34,599 bases of DNA from Paracoccus sp. PAMC 22219 (lineage in GTDB: Bacteria > Pseudomonadota > Alphaproteobacteria > Rhodobacterales > Rhodobacteraceae): contig NZ_BBPH01000124.1 in NCBI RefSeq assembly GCF_000787695.1, positions 1 to 34,599 of the forward strand. Reading direction: 5' to 3'. Under the pieces are notes generated by a model. It had not been told where the DNA came from. It did no database searches and saw only the letters and a program-made list of their open reading frames with translations. Positions 6,343-14,529 of this stretch are shown here, one piece after another (the stretch's first letter is position 1; every line of letters begins with the position of its first letter). The position numbers and the translations under genes are program-made.

Positions 6343-7170
6343 ATGTCAAGCGAGCAGAGGCCCGGCCTGATGGCCGGCAAGCGCGGTCTCATCATGGGAT
6401 TGGCCAACGACAAGTCGATCGCCTGGGGCATCGCAAAGGCCCTGGCCGCCGAAGGCGCCGAGCTGGCCTTCAGCTATCAGGGCGATGCGCTGAAAAAGCG
6501 CGTCGATCCGCTGGCGGCGCAACTGGGGTCGGACACCGTGCTGCCCTGCGATGTGGCCGACGAGGCGTCCATCGACACGCTGTTCGCCGATCTGGCCGCG
6601 AAATGGGATGGGCTGGATTTCGTAGTGCATGCCATCGGGTTTTCTGACAAGGACCAGCTGCGCGGGCGCTATGCCGAAACCACGCGCGACAACTTCCTGA
6701 TGACAATGGACATTTCCGTCTATTCCTTCACCGCCGTGGCGCGCCGTGCGGCCGCGATGATGAAGGATGGCGGGTCGATGCTGACGCTGACCTATTACGG
6801 CGCCGAACGCGTCATGCCGCATTACAACGTGATGGGCGTCGCCAAGGCCGCGCTGGAAGCATCCGTCCGCTATCTGGCCGAGGATTTCGGCAAGGACAAC
6901 ATCCGCGTCAACGCGATCAGCGCGGGGCCGATCAAGACCCTGGCCGCCAGCGGCATCGGCGACTTCCGCTATATCATGAAGTGGAACGAGCTGAACTCTC
7001 CGCTGCGTCGCAATGTCACGCAGGAGGATGTGGGCAACTCTGCCCTGTATCTGCTGTCGCGCCTTGGCGCAGGTGTGACCGGCGAGACGCATCACGTCGA
7101 TGCCGGCTATCATGTCGTCGGCATGAAGGCCGTGGACGCGCCCGACATCGCGACCGTCAAGAAGGACTGA
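6343..7170 (+). CDS. fabI: Enoyl-[acyl-carrier-protein] reductase (NADH)
   Basis: FabI performs the last reduction of each fatty-acid elongation cycle. The product has 275 residues, slightly longer than E. coli FabI. The short-chain dehydrogenase fold is visible: an N-terminal nucleotide-binding segment (GLIMGLANDKSIAWGI), a CDVADE motif near 69-74, and the FabI catalytic pair Tyr161 and Lys168 in YNVMGVAK (Y-x6-K spacing). A second conserved Tyr occurs in TYYGAERVMP, and SAGPIKTLAASGI is the substrate loop. The ATG follows AGGGACAGGAC. The next gene starts 16 bp after the stop. FabI is the target of triclosan-type inhibitors in other bacteria; sensitivity here cannot be judged. Confidence 0.96.
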   Translation: MSSEQRPGLMAGKRGLIMGLANDKSIAWGIAKALAAEGAELAFSYQGDALKKRVDPLAAQLGSDTVLPCDVADEASIDTLFADLAAKWDGLDFVVHAIGFSDKDQLRGRYAETTRDNFLMTMDISVYSFTAVARRAAAMMKDGGSMLTLTYYGAERVMPHYNVMGVAKAALEASVRYLAEDFGKDNIRVNAISAGPIKTLAASGIGDFRYIMKWNELNSPLRRNVTQEDVGNSALYLLSRLGAGVTGETHHVDAGYHVVGMKAVDAPDIATVKKD

Positions 7171-7186
7171 CGGACACGCAGCCCCG

Positions 7187-7795
7187 ATGATCCAGATCAC
7201 GGCCGAACAGATGGGCATCTTCGTGGCCACGCTGTCGGCCGCGATCCTGTCGCCCGGACCCGGCGTGATCGCCGTCAGCCAAGGGGCGTTCGCGTTGGGG
7301 CGCAGGCGGGCGCTGACCTATGGCTGGGGCCTGGCAATCGGGGCGTCGATCTGGTGCCTGGTCGCACTGCTGGGCCTGACCGCGCTGTTCCGCGTGGCGC
7401 CTTGGACCTTGACCCTGCTGAAGCTGCTGGGCGGGGCCTATCTGATCCGCATCGGCATCCTGATGTGGGCCCATGCCCGCGACCCGATGCCCGATGCCGC
7501 CGCGGGCGGGATGAGCCTGTGGTCCGGCATGGCGCTGAACCTGTCGAACCCGAAACCGGCGCTGTTCTATTCGGCCGTGCTGCTGTCGATCTTTCCCGCC
7601 GCGCTGAGTGTCGCCGACAAGGGCGCGATCTATGCGGTGGCCTTGTCGGTCGAGCTGTTCTTCTATACCGCACTGGCCAGCCTGATGGCCCTGCCGCTGT
7701 TGCGGCGGCGCTATGCGGCCTTGAAATTCTGGATCGACCGGGGGGCCGGGCTGGCGATCGCTGCCCTTGGCCTGTCCTTGGTCCTGCGCCCGTGA
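7187..7795 (+). CDS. LysE/RhtB family amino-acid exporter
   Basis: This is a predicted inner-membrane exporter with 202 residues. It has the family's N-terminal signature, a helix followed by [23 protein letters not shown], then five to six hydrophobic segments (about 40-60, 65-85, 110-130, 140-165 and 178-200). The motif [22 protein letters not shown] is the usual conserved loop of LysE-type translocators. The substrate cannot be deduced; relatives export basic amino acids, homoserine/threonine or others. The gene begins 16 bp after fabI with a weak ribosome binding site and ends 13 bp before gpt, so it probably belongs to a fabI-lysE-gpt transcript. Confidence 0.9.
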   Translation: MIQITAEQMGIFVATLSAAILSPGPGVIAVSQGAFALGRRRALTYGWGLAIGASIWCLVALLGLTALFRVAPWTLTLLKLLGGAYLIRIGILMWAHARDPMPDAAAGGMSLWSGMALNLSNPKPALFYSAVLLSIFPAALSVADKGAIYAVALSVELFFYTALASLMALPLLRRRYAALKFWIDRGAGLAIAALGLSLVLRP

Positions 7796-7808
7796 AGGAG
7801 AGACAACG

Positions 7809-8309
7809 ATGAATGACCGCCTGCCGCACGAGAAAGGCTTTCACGTCAGCTGGGACCAGCTGCACCGCGACGCGCGCGCCTTGGCGTGGCGCATGGACGG
7901 CACCGACTGGCGGGCCGTCGTCGCCGTGACGCGCGGCGGGCTTGTCCCCGCGATGATCGTCGCACGCGAGCTGGACATCCGGACCATCGATACGATCTCG
8001 ATCCGCTCCTACAAGGGCGTGGGCACCGAGGCGGGCCAAGGCCAGCTGGAGGTTCTCAAGCGCCCCGACCCGGATCTGATGGGCGACGGCGAAGGCATCC
8101 TGGTCGTCGACGACCTGGTCGATTCGGGCCGCACCCTGGAACTGATCCGCGAGATGTATCCCAAGGCCCATCTGGCCACCGTCTATGCCAAGCCCAAGGG
8201 CAAACCGATGGTCGCCAGCTATGTGACCGAGGTCAGCCAGGACACCTGGATCTTCTTCCCCTGGGATATGGCGCTGCAATACGTCCAGCCGTTCCGCGGC
8301 GAAGACTGA
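7809..8309 (+). CDS. gpt: Xanthine(-guanine) phosphoribosyltransferase
   Basis: The enzyme salvages xanthine and guanine to their nucleotides using PRPP. The 166-residue product has the type I phosphoribosyltransferase PRPP loop [13 protein letters not shown] at 97-109, the upstream [10 protein letters not shown] segment and the Gpt-specific C-terminal [12 protein letters not shown]. It is close to the about 152 residues of E. coli Gpt. ATG at 7809 has AAGGAGA at good distance; an earlier in-frame start would lie inside the exporter gene. It is followed by an intrinsic terminator, marking the end of the fabI-lysE-gpt unit. Confidence 0.93.
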   Translation: MNDRLPHEKGFHVSWDQLHRDARALAWRMDGTDWRAVVAVTRGGLVPAMIVARELDIRTIDTISIRSYKGVGTEAGQGQLEVLKRPDPDLMGDGEGILVVDDLVDSGRTLELIREMYPKAHLATVYAKPKGKPMVASYVTEVSQDTWIFFPWDMALQYVQPFRGED

Positions 8310-8316
8310 AGCGATT

Positions 8317-8350
8317 TCAGGGGCTTGGACCGCCCCTGACAATTGTTTTG
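8317..8350 (+). terminator. Intrinsic terminator after gpt
   Basis: TCAGGGGC and GCCCCTGA form an 8-bp stem with a 7-base loop, followed by CAATTGTTTT. It starts 8 bp after the gpt stop. Confidence 0.75.
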
Positions 8351-8361
8351 CCGGGTTTTGG

Positions 8362-8387
8362 GGAACCTGACGTGATGCCGGTGCATT
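8362..8387 (+). promoter_or_regulatory. Candidate EcfG-like promoter of the second PRC-barrel gene
   Basis: GGAAC (8362-8366) is followed by 17 bp and CATT (8384-8387), one mismatch from the CGTT -10 core of EcfG promoters. It lies 60-85 bp before the start codon, the same geometry as the promoter of the other PRC-barrel gene at 1327-1352. The mismatch keeps confidence moderate. Confidence 0.4.
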
Positions 8388-8446
8388 GAGCATCCAATGG
8401 CGGGGTGCACAAACATCCCGCAAGGCACACACAGGAGACCAAAGAC

Positions 8447-9184
8447 ATGCGTAAGCTGCTTTTGACCACCACCCTTGCCCTGCCTCTGACTTTCGGCGCC
8501 GCTTTTGCGCAGGACACGGCACCGGCCGCAGATCCCGCGATGGAACCGGCCACGACCGAGCCCATGACCGACGCGCCGATGACCGATCCGGCGACCGACA
8601 CCGGTACCGCCGACATGGGCACCGCTGACCCGGCCGCAGAAGATGCCGCCGAAGCCGCAGCCGCCGCGTCTGCCGCCGAAAAGGTCGAGGTTCAGCAGGC
8701 TGCCAACGAATGGCGAATCGACTGGATCACCGGTGCCAACGTGACCTCGCCCGACGGAACCGACATCGGCTCGATCAGCGACCTGATCGTCGATGGCGAT
8801 ACCGGAGAGATGAAGGCCGCGATCATCGGTGTGGGCGGTTTCCTGGGCATCGGCCAGAAGCAGATCGCACTGCCGTGGGCTGACCTGGCCATCAACTCGG
8901 ACGCGCAGGAAATCACCAGTGATCTGACCCGCGAAGAAGCCGAAGCTGCGCCGGAATACGTCTTCCGTGATCAGGAAGCGCCCGCAGGCGACATGATGAG
9001 CGACCCGGCCGCGGATCCCGCAGCAGCACCGGCCGCTGATCCGATGGCGACTCCGCCGGCGACCGATCCGATGGCGACCGACAGCGCGATGCCGCCGGCG
9101 GACCCGATGGCGACGGAACCCGCCGATGGCATGGCGACCGAGCCTGCCGATGGGATGACCACGGAACCCGCACCGGCCAACTGA
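8447..9184 (+). CDS. Secreted PRC-barrel domain protein with low-complexity tails (245 aa)
   Basis: Residues 1-21 form a signal peptide (MRKLLL, hydrophobic core, AAFA before Gln-Asp). A linker rich in Ala, Asp, Pro, Thr and Met follows. The PRC-barrel domain is at about 85-165: ITGANVTSPDGTDIGSISDL, IVDGDTGEMKAAIIGVGG and FLGIGQKQIALPW. The C-terminal 75 residues are repeats of DPMAT, EPADGMAT and similar units, uncharged or acidic and probably disordered. ATG at 8447 has AGGAGA upstream. The protein shares its architecture and promoter type with 722-1267, and the two may be paralogues. PRC barrels bind RNA or proteins in other contexts; a periplasmic stress-related role is an inference. Confidence 0.88.
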   Translation: MRKLLLTTTLALPLTFGAAFAQDTAPAADPAMEPATTEPMTDAPMTDPATDTGTADMGTADPAAEDAAEAAAAASAAEKVEVQQAANEWRIDWITGANVTSPDGTDIGSISDLIVDGDTGEMKAAIIGVGGFLGIGQKQIALPWADLAINSDAQEITSDLTREEAEAAPEYVFRDQEAPAGDMMSDPAADPAAAPAADPMATPPATDPMATDSAMPPADPMATEPADGMATEPADGMTTEPAPAN

Positions 9185-9203
9185 TCCGACGCAACAATGC
9201 AAG

Positions 9204-9230
9204 AACGGCGGCCCTTGGGGCCGCCGTTTT
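9204..9230. terminator. Terminator shared by the PRC-barrel gene and trpE
   Basis: AACGGCGGCC pairs with GGCCGCCGTT (10 bp) around CTTGG, followed on the plus strand by TTTT. The convergent trpE stop is 11 bp away. On the minus strand the T content after the stem is low (TTCTTGC), so it is strong for the plus strand and weak for trpE. Confidence 0.8.
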
Positions 9231-9240
9231 CATTTGCAGA

Positions 9241-10746
9241 TCAGGTATTTCCGCGGACGAAGCGTGATGCCCCCTCAGCCGCCCGCTGCAGCGCGCGGCT
9301 TTTGTTCACCGTCTCCTCAAACTCCGATTCCGGGTCGCTGTCATAGACGACGCCGCCGCCGGCCTGGATGTAAAGGGCCTTGTCCTTGACCACACCCGTT
9401 CGCAGCGCGATGCACATGTCCATCTCGCCGTTCGCGGCGAAATAGCCGACCGCACCGCCATAGACACCACGCTTTTCCGGCTCCAGTTCGTCGATGATCT
9501 GCATCGCACGGACCTTGGGCGCCCCCGACACGGTGCCCGCGGGCAGACCGGCCAGCAGCGCGGACAGCGCATCCTCTCCGTCACGCAATTCGCCGACCAC
9601 GTTCGACACGATGTGCATGACGTGGCTATAGCGTTCGATCACGAACTGTTCTGTCGGCCGGACGGTGCCCGGCTTGGCCACGCGACCCACGTCGTTGCGG
9701 CCCAGGTCCAGCAGCATCAGGTGTTCGGCCAGCTCCTTCTGGTCGGACAGCAGATCAGCCTCCAGCGCGCGATCCTCGGCCTCGTCCGCGCCGCGCGGGC
9801 GTGTGCCGGCGATGGGGCGGATCGTCACCTCTCCATCGCGCAGGCGCACCAGGATTTCCGGGCTGGCGCCGACGATCTGAAAGCCGCCCATGTTCAGAAA
9901 GAACATGAAGGGCGACGGGTTGGTGCGCCGCAGGCTGCGGTACAGGGCAAAGGGCGGCAGCGGAAAGTCCATCCGCCAGCGCTGGCTGGGCACCACCTGA
10001 AAGATGTCGCCCGCACGGATGTAATCCTTGGCGGTCTCGATCGCGGCCAGATAATCGGGCTTGGCAAAGTTCGACACCGGCGCGCCGATCTGCGTGTCGT
10101 CGCCCATCACCCGCGGCTCGGACGGCTGGCGGTCCAGCGACCGCAGCGCGTCCATCACCCGTTCCGCGGCACGGGCATAGGCGGCGCGCGCGTTGTCGGT
10201 GCCATCGTGCCACGCGGGGGCGCACAGGGTCACCTCTCCGCGCACGCCGTCCAGCACCGCCACGACGGACGGACGCATCAGCATCGCATCGGGCAGGTCA
10301 AGCGGGTCGGGGTTCACGTCGGGCAGATCCTCGACCAGACGGATCATGTCATAACCCAGATAGCCGAACAGCCCCGCCGCGACCGGCGGCACGCCCTCGG
10401 GCATCGCGGCGATCCGACTTTCCGCGATCAGCGCGCGCAAACTGTCCAGCGCCGGGCGCGGATCATCCTCAAAGTCCTGAGAGAAACGCGCCTGCCGGTT
10501 GATCCGCGCGCGACCATCGCGGCAATCCCAGACCAAGTCCGGCTTCATGCCAACGATGGAATAGCGGCCGCGCAGTTCGCCTCCGGTGACCGATTCCAGC
10601 ATGAAGCTTTGCGGGGCGGCCTCGGCCAGCTTCAGCATAAGGCTGACCGGGGTGTCCAGGTCGGCGGCCAGCCGGATGGTGACCAGCTGGTTGCGCCCTG
10701 CGGCCCATTCGGCCTCGAACTGCGGGAATTCCGGCGTCAGCTGCAT
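9241..10746 (-). CDS. trpE: Anthranilate synthase component I
   Basis: TrpE converts chorismate to anthranilate using ammonia from TrpG, the first step of tryptophan synthesis. The 501-residue product has the N-terminal regulatory region with MLESVTGGELRGRYSI, which contains the Leu/Met-Leu-Glu-Ser tryptophan-binding element, so feedback inhibition is likely intact. The C-terminal chorismate-binding domain has DIFQVVPSQRW, PSPFMFFLNMGGFQIVGASPE, IAGTRPRG, SHVMHIVSNVVGEL and GTVSGAPKVRAMQII. The start ATG at 10746 shares its A with the ppiD stop codon (TGATG), so translation is coupled to ppiD. The rest of the trp genes start 3.8 kb away on the other strand. No leader peptide with Trp codons precedes it. 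Confidence 0.96.
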   Translation of the reverse strand: MQLTPEFPQFEAEWAAGRNQLVTIRLAADLDTPVSLMLKLAEAAPQSFMLESVTGGELRGRYSIVGMKPDLVWDCRDGRARINRQARFSQDFEDDPRPALDSLRALIAESRIAAMPEGVPPVAAGLFGYLGYDMIRLVEDLPDVNPDPLDLPDAMLMRPSVVAVLDGVRGEVTLCAPAWHDGTDNARAAYARAAERVMDALRSLDRQPSEPRVMGDDTQIGAPVSNFAKPDYLAAIETAKDYIRAGDIFQVVPSQRWRMDFPLPPFALYRSLRRTNPSPFMFFLNMGGFQIVGASPEILVRLRDGEVTIRPIAGTRPRGADEAEDRALEADLLSDQKELAEHLMLLDLGRNDVGRVAKPGTVRPTEQFVIERYSHVMHIVSNVVGELRDGEDALSALLAGLPAGTVSGAPKVRAMQIIDELEPEKRGVYGGAVGYFAANGEMDMCIALRTGVVKDKALYIQAGGGVVYDSDPESEFEETVNKSRALQRAAEGASRFVRGNT

Positions 10747-12623
10747 CACTGGACCTGGGCGTTGATGGCGTTGATCGCGGTCTGGTTCAGTTCGACCGCG
10801 GACTGACGCTGCGCATGGCGGGCATAATAGTCGAACAGATCGACCTGCAGCGACTGATCCAGACGCGACCGCACGCCATCCAGCACCTGCGCCGCGTCAG
10901 GCTGCGACAGGTCGGCGTCGTTGATCTGGTCAAGCCGCACGACGAACACCCGGTCGCCCGCATCGACGACCTCGGCCTCGCCCGGTTCGGCCACGGCAAA
11001 GGCCTGCGACAGCAGCTGCGGGGGCAGACCGTCCATCCAGTCGCTGCGCGCCAGCCCCGTCTCGGCCGTCCAATCGGACGCACCTTCGGCCTCAGCCTCG
11101 GCCGGGGCAGCGTCGGTCTGGGACGCCTCGGTCAGGCTCAGATCGGCGGCCAGTTCCAGCAGCTGGCGCTGAACCTCGGCGCGGCGCCAGTCGGCCAGCA
11201 CCTCGTCGCGGACCTCCTCGAAGGGGCGCAGGGTCGGGGGCACGATCTCGTCCAGGCGCATCGCAAAGACGCCGCCATCGGCCAGTTCGGCAAGTTCGGG
11301 GAAATCGGTGCTTTCCATCTGGGCGGCGCGTTCGCGGAACGCCTCGTATCCCGCGATGCTGCCTTCCTCGGGCACCGCTTCGGTGGTCCAATCGATCTGG
11401 CCCAATTCCAGCTCGGTCTCCTCGGCCAGCTCCTCCAGCGAGGCGCCGCCCGCCAGCTGATCCTCAAGATCCCCGATGCGGTCCTGGATCTGGCGCGCGG
11501 CGGCGGACAGGGCCGCCTCTCCACGCAGACCCTCGCGCGCTTCCTCAAAGGGAATGTCGACGGGGTCCAGGATCGCGTTCACCGAAAACAGCGCCGGACC
11601 CAGATCGGTCGGCAGTGGGCCGACGACGCCCGGCTGGTCCAGCGCGAAGACCGTCTCGGCCGCGGCTCCCAGCTGGGCTTCGGTCACCTCGCCCAGATCG
11701 ACGTCGTCCAGCGTCAGCCCGCGCTGCAGCACGAAGGATTCGAACGGTGCCTCGTTGGCGTCGATCTGTTCGCGGGCGGCCTGGGCCTGTGCCTCGTCGG
11801 GAAACACCAGACGGCTGACCATCCGGCGCGCGGGGCGCTGGAACTGGTCGATGTTCAGGTCATAGGTATCGCGCAGGACGGCCTCGTCCAGCTGCACCTC
11901 GGAGGACAGCATGTCGGGCGTCACCCAAGCATAGGTGATGGCGCGCGTTTCGGGCGCGGTGAAGCGGTCGCCATTGGCCTCGTGCCAGGCCTGCAGCGTC
12001 GCCTCGTCGGGTTCGGCCACGGGCGCGGGCAGCTGATCCTCGGTCAGTTCGCGCCAGCTGAAATCGCGCGTCTCCAGCAGCCAGCGGGCGGTCTGATCGA
12101 CCATCGGCGCGGGCGCGGTGACGCCGCCCACGACGGCGCGCTGCAGCAGCAGGCGCGCCTCGTCGTCGCGCACGGTCGCCTCGAAGTCGGCCTCGGTCAG
12201 GTTCTCGCGGCGCAGCACCTCGGCATAGGCGGCGCGGTCAAAGCTGCCGGTCGGGCCCTGGAACGCGCCCGCCTGCAGGATCGTCTGCGCAACCTGCGCA
12301 TCGCCCACCGACACGCCGATGGCGCGCGCCTGTTCGGCCAGCGCCGCCGCCGCGATCAGGTTGGCCTGCACCGATTGCGCCAGACCCATCTGCTGGGCCT
12401 GCTGCATCGTGATCTGCTGGCCGGTCTGCTGGGAAAAGGCCCGCATTTCCGATTGCAGGGCGCGGGCATAGTCGTCGGCGGTGATCTTGGTATCGCCGAC
12501 CGATCCGATCTCGGTCGTGCCGCCCGAAAAACTGGTGATGCCAAAGCCTCCCAGCCCCAGCACCATCAGACCCATCAGGATCCAGACGATGGTCGATTTG
12601 CCCTTGGTACGCAGCTGTGACAT
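10746..12623 (-). CDS. ppiD: Membrane-anchored peptidyl-prolyl isomerase-like chaperone (PpiD/SurA-N type)
   Basis: The 625-residue product has one N-terminal transmembrane helix (about 14-33, WILMGLMVLGLGGFGI) after a short basic cytoplasmic end, followed by a large periplasmic part. Residues about 40-160 match the SurA-type chaperone domain (a YARALQSEMRAF helix, then TILQAGAFQGPTGSFDRAAY). A parvulin-like region follows at about 240-370, diverged from active parvulins, and acidic helical segments extend to the end. Such proteins assist folding of secreted and outer-membrane proteins at the Sec translocon. The start follows GAGGAAGG. It lies downstream of the aminotransferase gene, with a GC hairpin lacking a T-run in the 67-bp gap, and is translationally coupled to trpE. 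Confidence 0.88.
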   Translation of the reverse strand: MSQLRTKGKSTIVWILMGLMVLGLGGFGITSFSGGTTEIGSVGDTKITADDYARALQSEMRAFSQQTGQQITMQQAQQMGLAQSVQANLIAAAALAEQARAIGVSVGDAQVAQTILQAGAFQGPTGSFDRAAYAEVLRRENLTEADFEATVRDDEARLLLQRAVVGGVTAPAPMVDQTARWLLETRDFSWRELTEDQLPAPVAEPDEATLQAWHEANGDRFTAPETRAITYAWVTPDMLSSEVQLDEAVLRDTYDLNIDQFQRPARRMVSRLVFPDEAQAQAAREQIDANEAPFESFVLQRGLTLDDVDLGEVTEAQLGAAAETVFALDQPGVVGPLPTDLGPALFSVNAILDPVDIPFEEAREGLRGEAALSAAARQIQDRIGDLEDQLAGGASLEELAEETELELGQIDWTTEAVPEEGSIAGYEAFRERAAQMESTDFPELAELADGGVFAMRLDEIVPPTLRPFEEVRDEVLADWRRAEVQRQLLELAADLSLTEASQTDAAPAEAEAEGASDWTAETGLARSDWMDGLPPQLLSQAFAVAEPGEAEVVDAGDRVFVVRLDQINDADLSQPDAAQVLDGVRSRLDQSLQVDLFDYYARHAQRQSAVELNQTAINAINAQVQ

Positions 12624-12690
12624 GGCGCGGCCTTCCTCGTGGTCGTGTCCCGCCCGTCTTTAGGGCGCGGGCGGGTCAGCCACAAGTGGA

Positions 12691-13866
12691 TCAGGCCGAA
12701 AGGCCCGCCAAGCGGACAGCCAAGGCCGCGATCCCGTCGGCATCGACATTGGCGAAGGCGATGCGCAGATGGCGCCCCCCCGAGGCATCGCCGTCGGGCG
12801 TGAACATCGTGCCGGGCAGCGCCAGGACGCCCGCGTCCCGCACCATCCGCCGCGCCAGATCGGCAGAGCTTTCGTCAAACGGATGTTCGACCCAAGCGAA
12901 ATAGGCCCCCGCGCTTTTAAGCGTCCACCCCGGCAACGCACCCAAGGCCGCGGCTGCGGCCGCCCGGCGCGCCAGGATCTCGGCCCGTTCCCCGGCCAGC
13001 CAGTCCTGCAGGTTCTCCATCCCCCAGACCGCGCCGATCTGGCCCAGTTGCGACGGCGAAATGGCCACGGTGTCCAGAAACTTCTCGACCTGTTCCAGCC
13101 GATCGATGCCTGCGACGATGGCGCCGACACGGTGCCCGGTCAGCCGATACGCCTTGGAAAAGCTGTACAGCTGGATCAGCGTCCGGTCCCAGTCCGGTCG
13201 GGTCAGCAGGTCATGGGGCGCGCCGTCGCGGCTGTCGAAATCGCGATAGGTCTCGTCGACGACCAGCGCGATCCCGTGCGCCTGTGCCAGATCAAAGAAC
13301 CGCCCCACCAGATCGGCCGAGTACTCCGCGCCCGACGGGTTGTTCGGCGTCACCAACACGATCGCCCGCGTGGCAGGCGTGATCAGCGCGGCGGCGTGAT
13401 CGGGATCGGGCAGCATGTCCGCCCCGCAGGGCAGTGGGACCGTGGTCACGCCCGCCATGTCCAGCCACATCTTGTGATTGAAGTACCAGGGCGTCGGTAC
13501 GATCACCTGATCGCCCTGCCCCGCCAGCGTCGCCATCACTGCGCAGAATGCCTGGTTGCACCCCTGCGTGATCGCGACATTGGCCCCGGTCAGCGCACCG
13601 CCATAGGCGGCTGAAAACTGCGACGCGACCGCGTCGCGCAGGTCGGTATTGCCCAGCACGGGGCCGTACAGATGCGCCTCGGGGCGGTGCAGGGCCGCAT
13701 CGGCGATGGCGTGGCGCAGGCCTTCGGGCGGCGGATCGACGGGGGCGGCCTGGCTGACATTGATCAGGGGGCGGTCTGCAGGGAAACTGACACCGCTCAG
13801 CCAGCGGCGCGCCTCCATCACCGGGGGGGCAAAGGTCGCGGCAAGGGCGGGGTTCAGCGGGCGCAT
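12691..13866 (-). CDS. Class I/II PLP-dependent aminotransferase
   Basis: This is a fold-type I aminotransferase of 391 residues. PLP-binding positions are visible: Asn175 in TPNNPSGAEY, Asp204 with Tyr207 in VVDETYRDF, the Schiff-base Lys238 in SFSKAYRLTGHR, and Arg246. The C-terminal substrate Arg is probably in GGRHLRIAFAN. The closest general class is aspartate/aromatic aminotransferase-like enzymes; the exact substrate cannot be assigned. The ATG at 13866 is one base after the stop of the upstream gene (TGA-C-ATG), so the two are expressed together. Location beside trp genes is suggestive of amino-acid metabolism only. Confidence 0.88.
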   Translation of the reverse strand: MRPLNPALAATFAPPVMEARRWLSGVSFPADRPLINVSQAAPVDPPPEGLRHAIADAALHRPEAHLYGPVLGNTDLRDAVASQFSAAYGGALTGANVAITQGCNQAFCAVMATLAGQGDQVIVPTPWYFNHKMWLDMAGVTTVPLPCGADMLPDPDHAAALITPATRAIVLVTPNNPSGAEYSADLVGRFFDLAQAHGIALVVDETYRDFDSRDGAPHDLLTRPDWDRTLIQLYSFSKAYRLTGHRVGAIVAGIDRLEQVEKFLDTVAISPSQLGQIGAVWGMENLQDWLAGERAEILARRAAAAAALGALPGWTLKSAGAYFAWVEHPFDESSADLARRMVRDAGVLALPGTMFTPDGDASGGRHLRIAFANVDADGIAALAVRLAGLSA

Positions 13867-13867
13867 G

Positions 13868-14408
13868 TCAGTTTCGTTCCATTCTGCGAAGGTCGGTCAG
13901 GTCCGGGGGCAGCGACAGGTCCAGCGCCGGCGCGGGCATGGCGGGCACACGGTCCGGCGGCGCGTCGTCCGATGGCGCGATCCGGGGCAGCCCGTCCTGC
14001 GCCGCGCGGATCACGGGCTCGGGCGCGGGGCCGGTCACCGTGACCGGCGCGTCGCCCTGCAGCGTCAGGCCGGGCGCATCCCCGCCCATGTCGGGCAGGG
14101 CTTGGGCGGGCATGCGGTCGGTGGGCTGCAGGCCTGGGGCGCATGGTGTCGTTGGTCACCGGCGCGGGTTCGTCCTGGGACGCGGGCACCGCCGCGGGCG
14201 TGGCCGCATCGCGCAGGCTGGCCGCACTGGGCGCGGGCAAGGTCGGCGACACGTCGCCACCGCGCCCGAATTCGGACCCGATCGGCATGCCGACCGACAG
14301 CGCGTCGTGATCCTGTGGCGCCAGCGGCACCGACAGCGACAGCCCGGCCAGCACCACGACCCCAATCAGCCCGCCCGTCGCCGCCCCCGCCAGAAAACCC
14401 CGTGCCAT
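13868..14408 (-). pseudogene. Hypothetical membrane-anchored Pro/Asp-rich protein, single-base frameshift
   Basis: The N-terminal frame starts MARGFLAGAATGGLIGVVVL at 14408, a clear transmembrane or signal-anchor helix, then a Pro/Ala-rich periplasmic stretch to VTNDTM. After about residue 90 this frame turns Arg/His-rich like noise. The frame that keeps the same composition (LQPTDRMPAQALPDMGG to LDLSLPPDLTDLRRMERN) ends at 13868, one base before the aminotransferase ATG, a natural operon junction. The joined length has one base too many, most simply in the CCCC run read at 14136-14139. I do not recognise a characterised family; the layout resembles periplasmic proteins encoded next to divergent-polysaccharide-deacetylase genes, but that is a weak analogy. 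The start lacks a strong ribosome binding site. Confidence 0.65.
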
Positions 14409-14529
14409 CCCTGCCCCGTCCGTGCTGTGCGTCCGGCCGGTCTTGACCCCCGGTGGCGCTTTGGCCCATCTATAGCGGACGCTTTTTCCGGGGGAAACCG
14501 CCCCCTTCTTCTGGCCGCAAGGTGCTTCG

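Noticed and set aside
10815-12620. 600-codon open frame antisense to ppiD
   Set aside because: Same GC-driven artefact; composition is not protein-like and ppiD is clearly the real gene.
12649-12675. GC hairpin between the aminotransferase gene and ppiD as a terminator
   Set aside because: 8-bp stem with an 11-base loop, but followed by ACACGACC on the minus strand; read-through into ppiD is more likely.
14409-14529. Tryptophan attenuator or leader peptide before trpG
   Set aside because: No short frame with tandem Trp codons. A GGGGG/CCCCC mini-hairpin at about 14487-14503 is too short to support attenuation.
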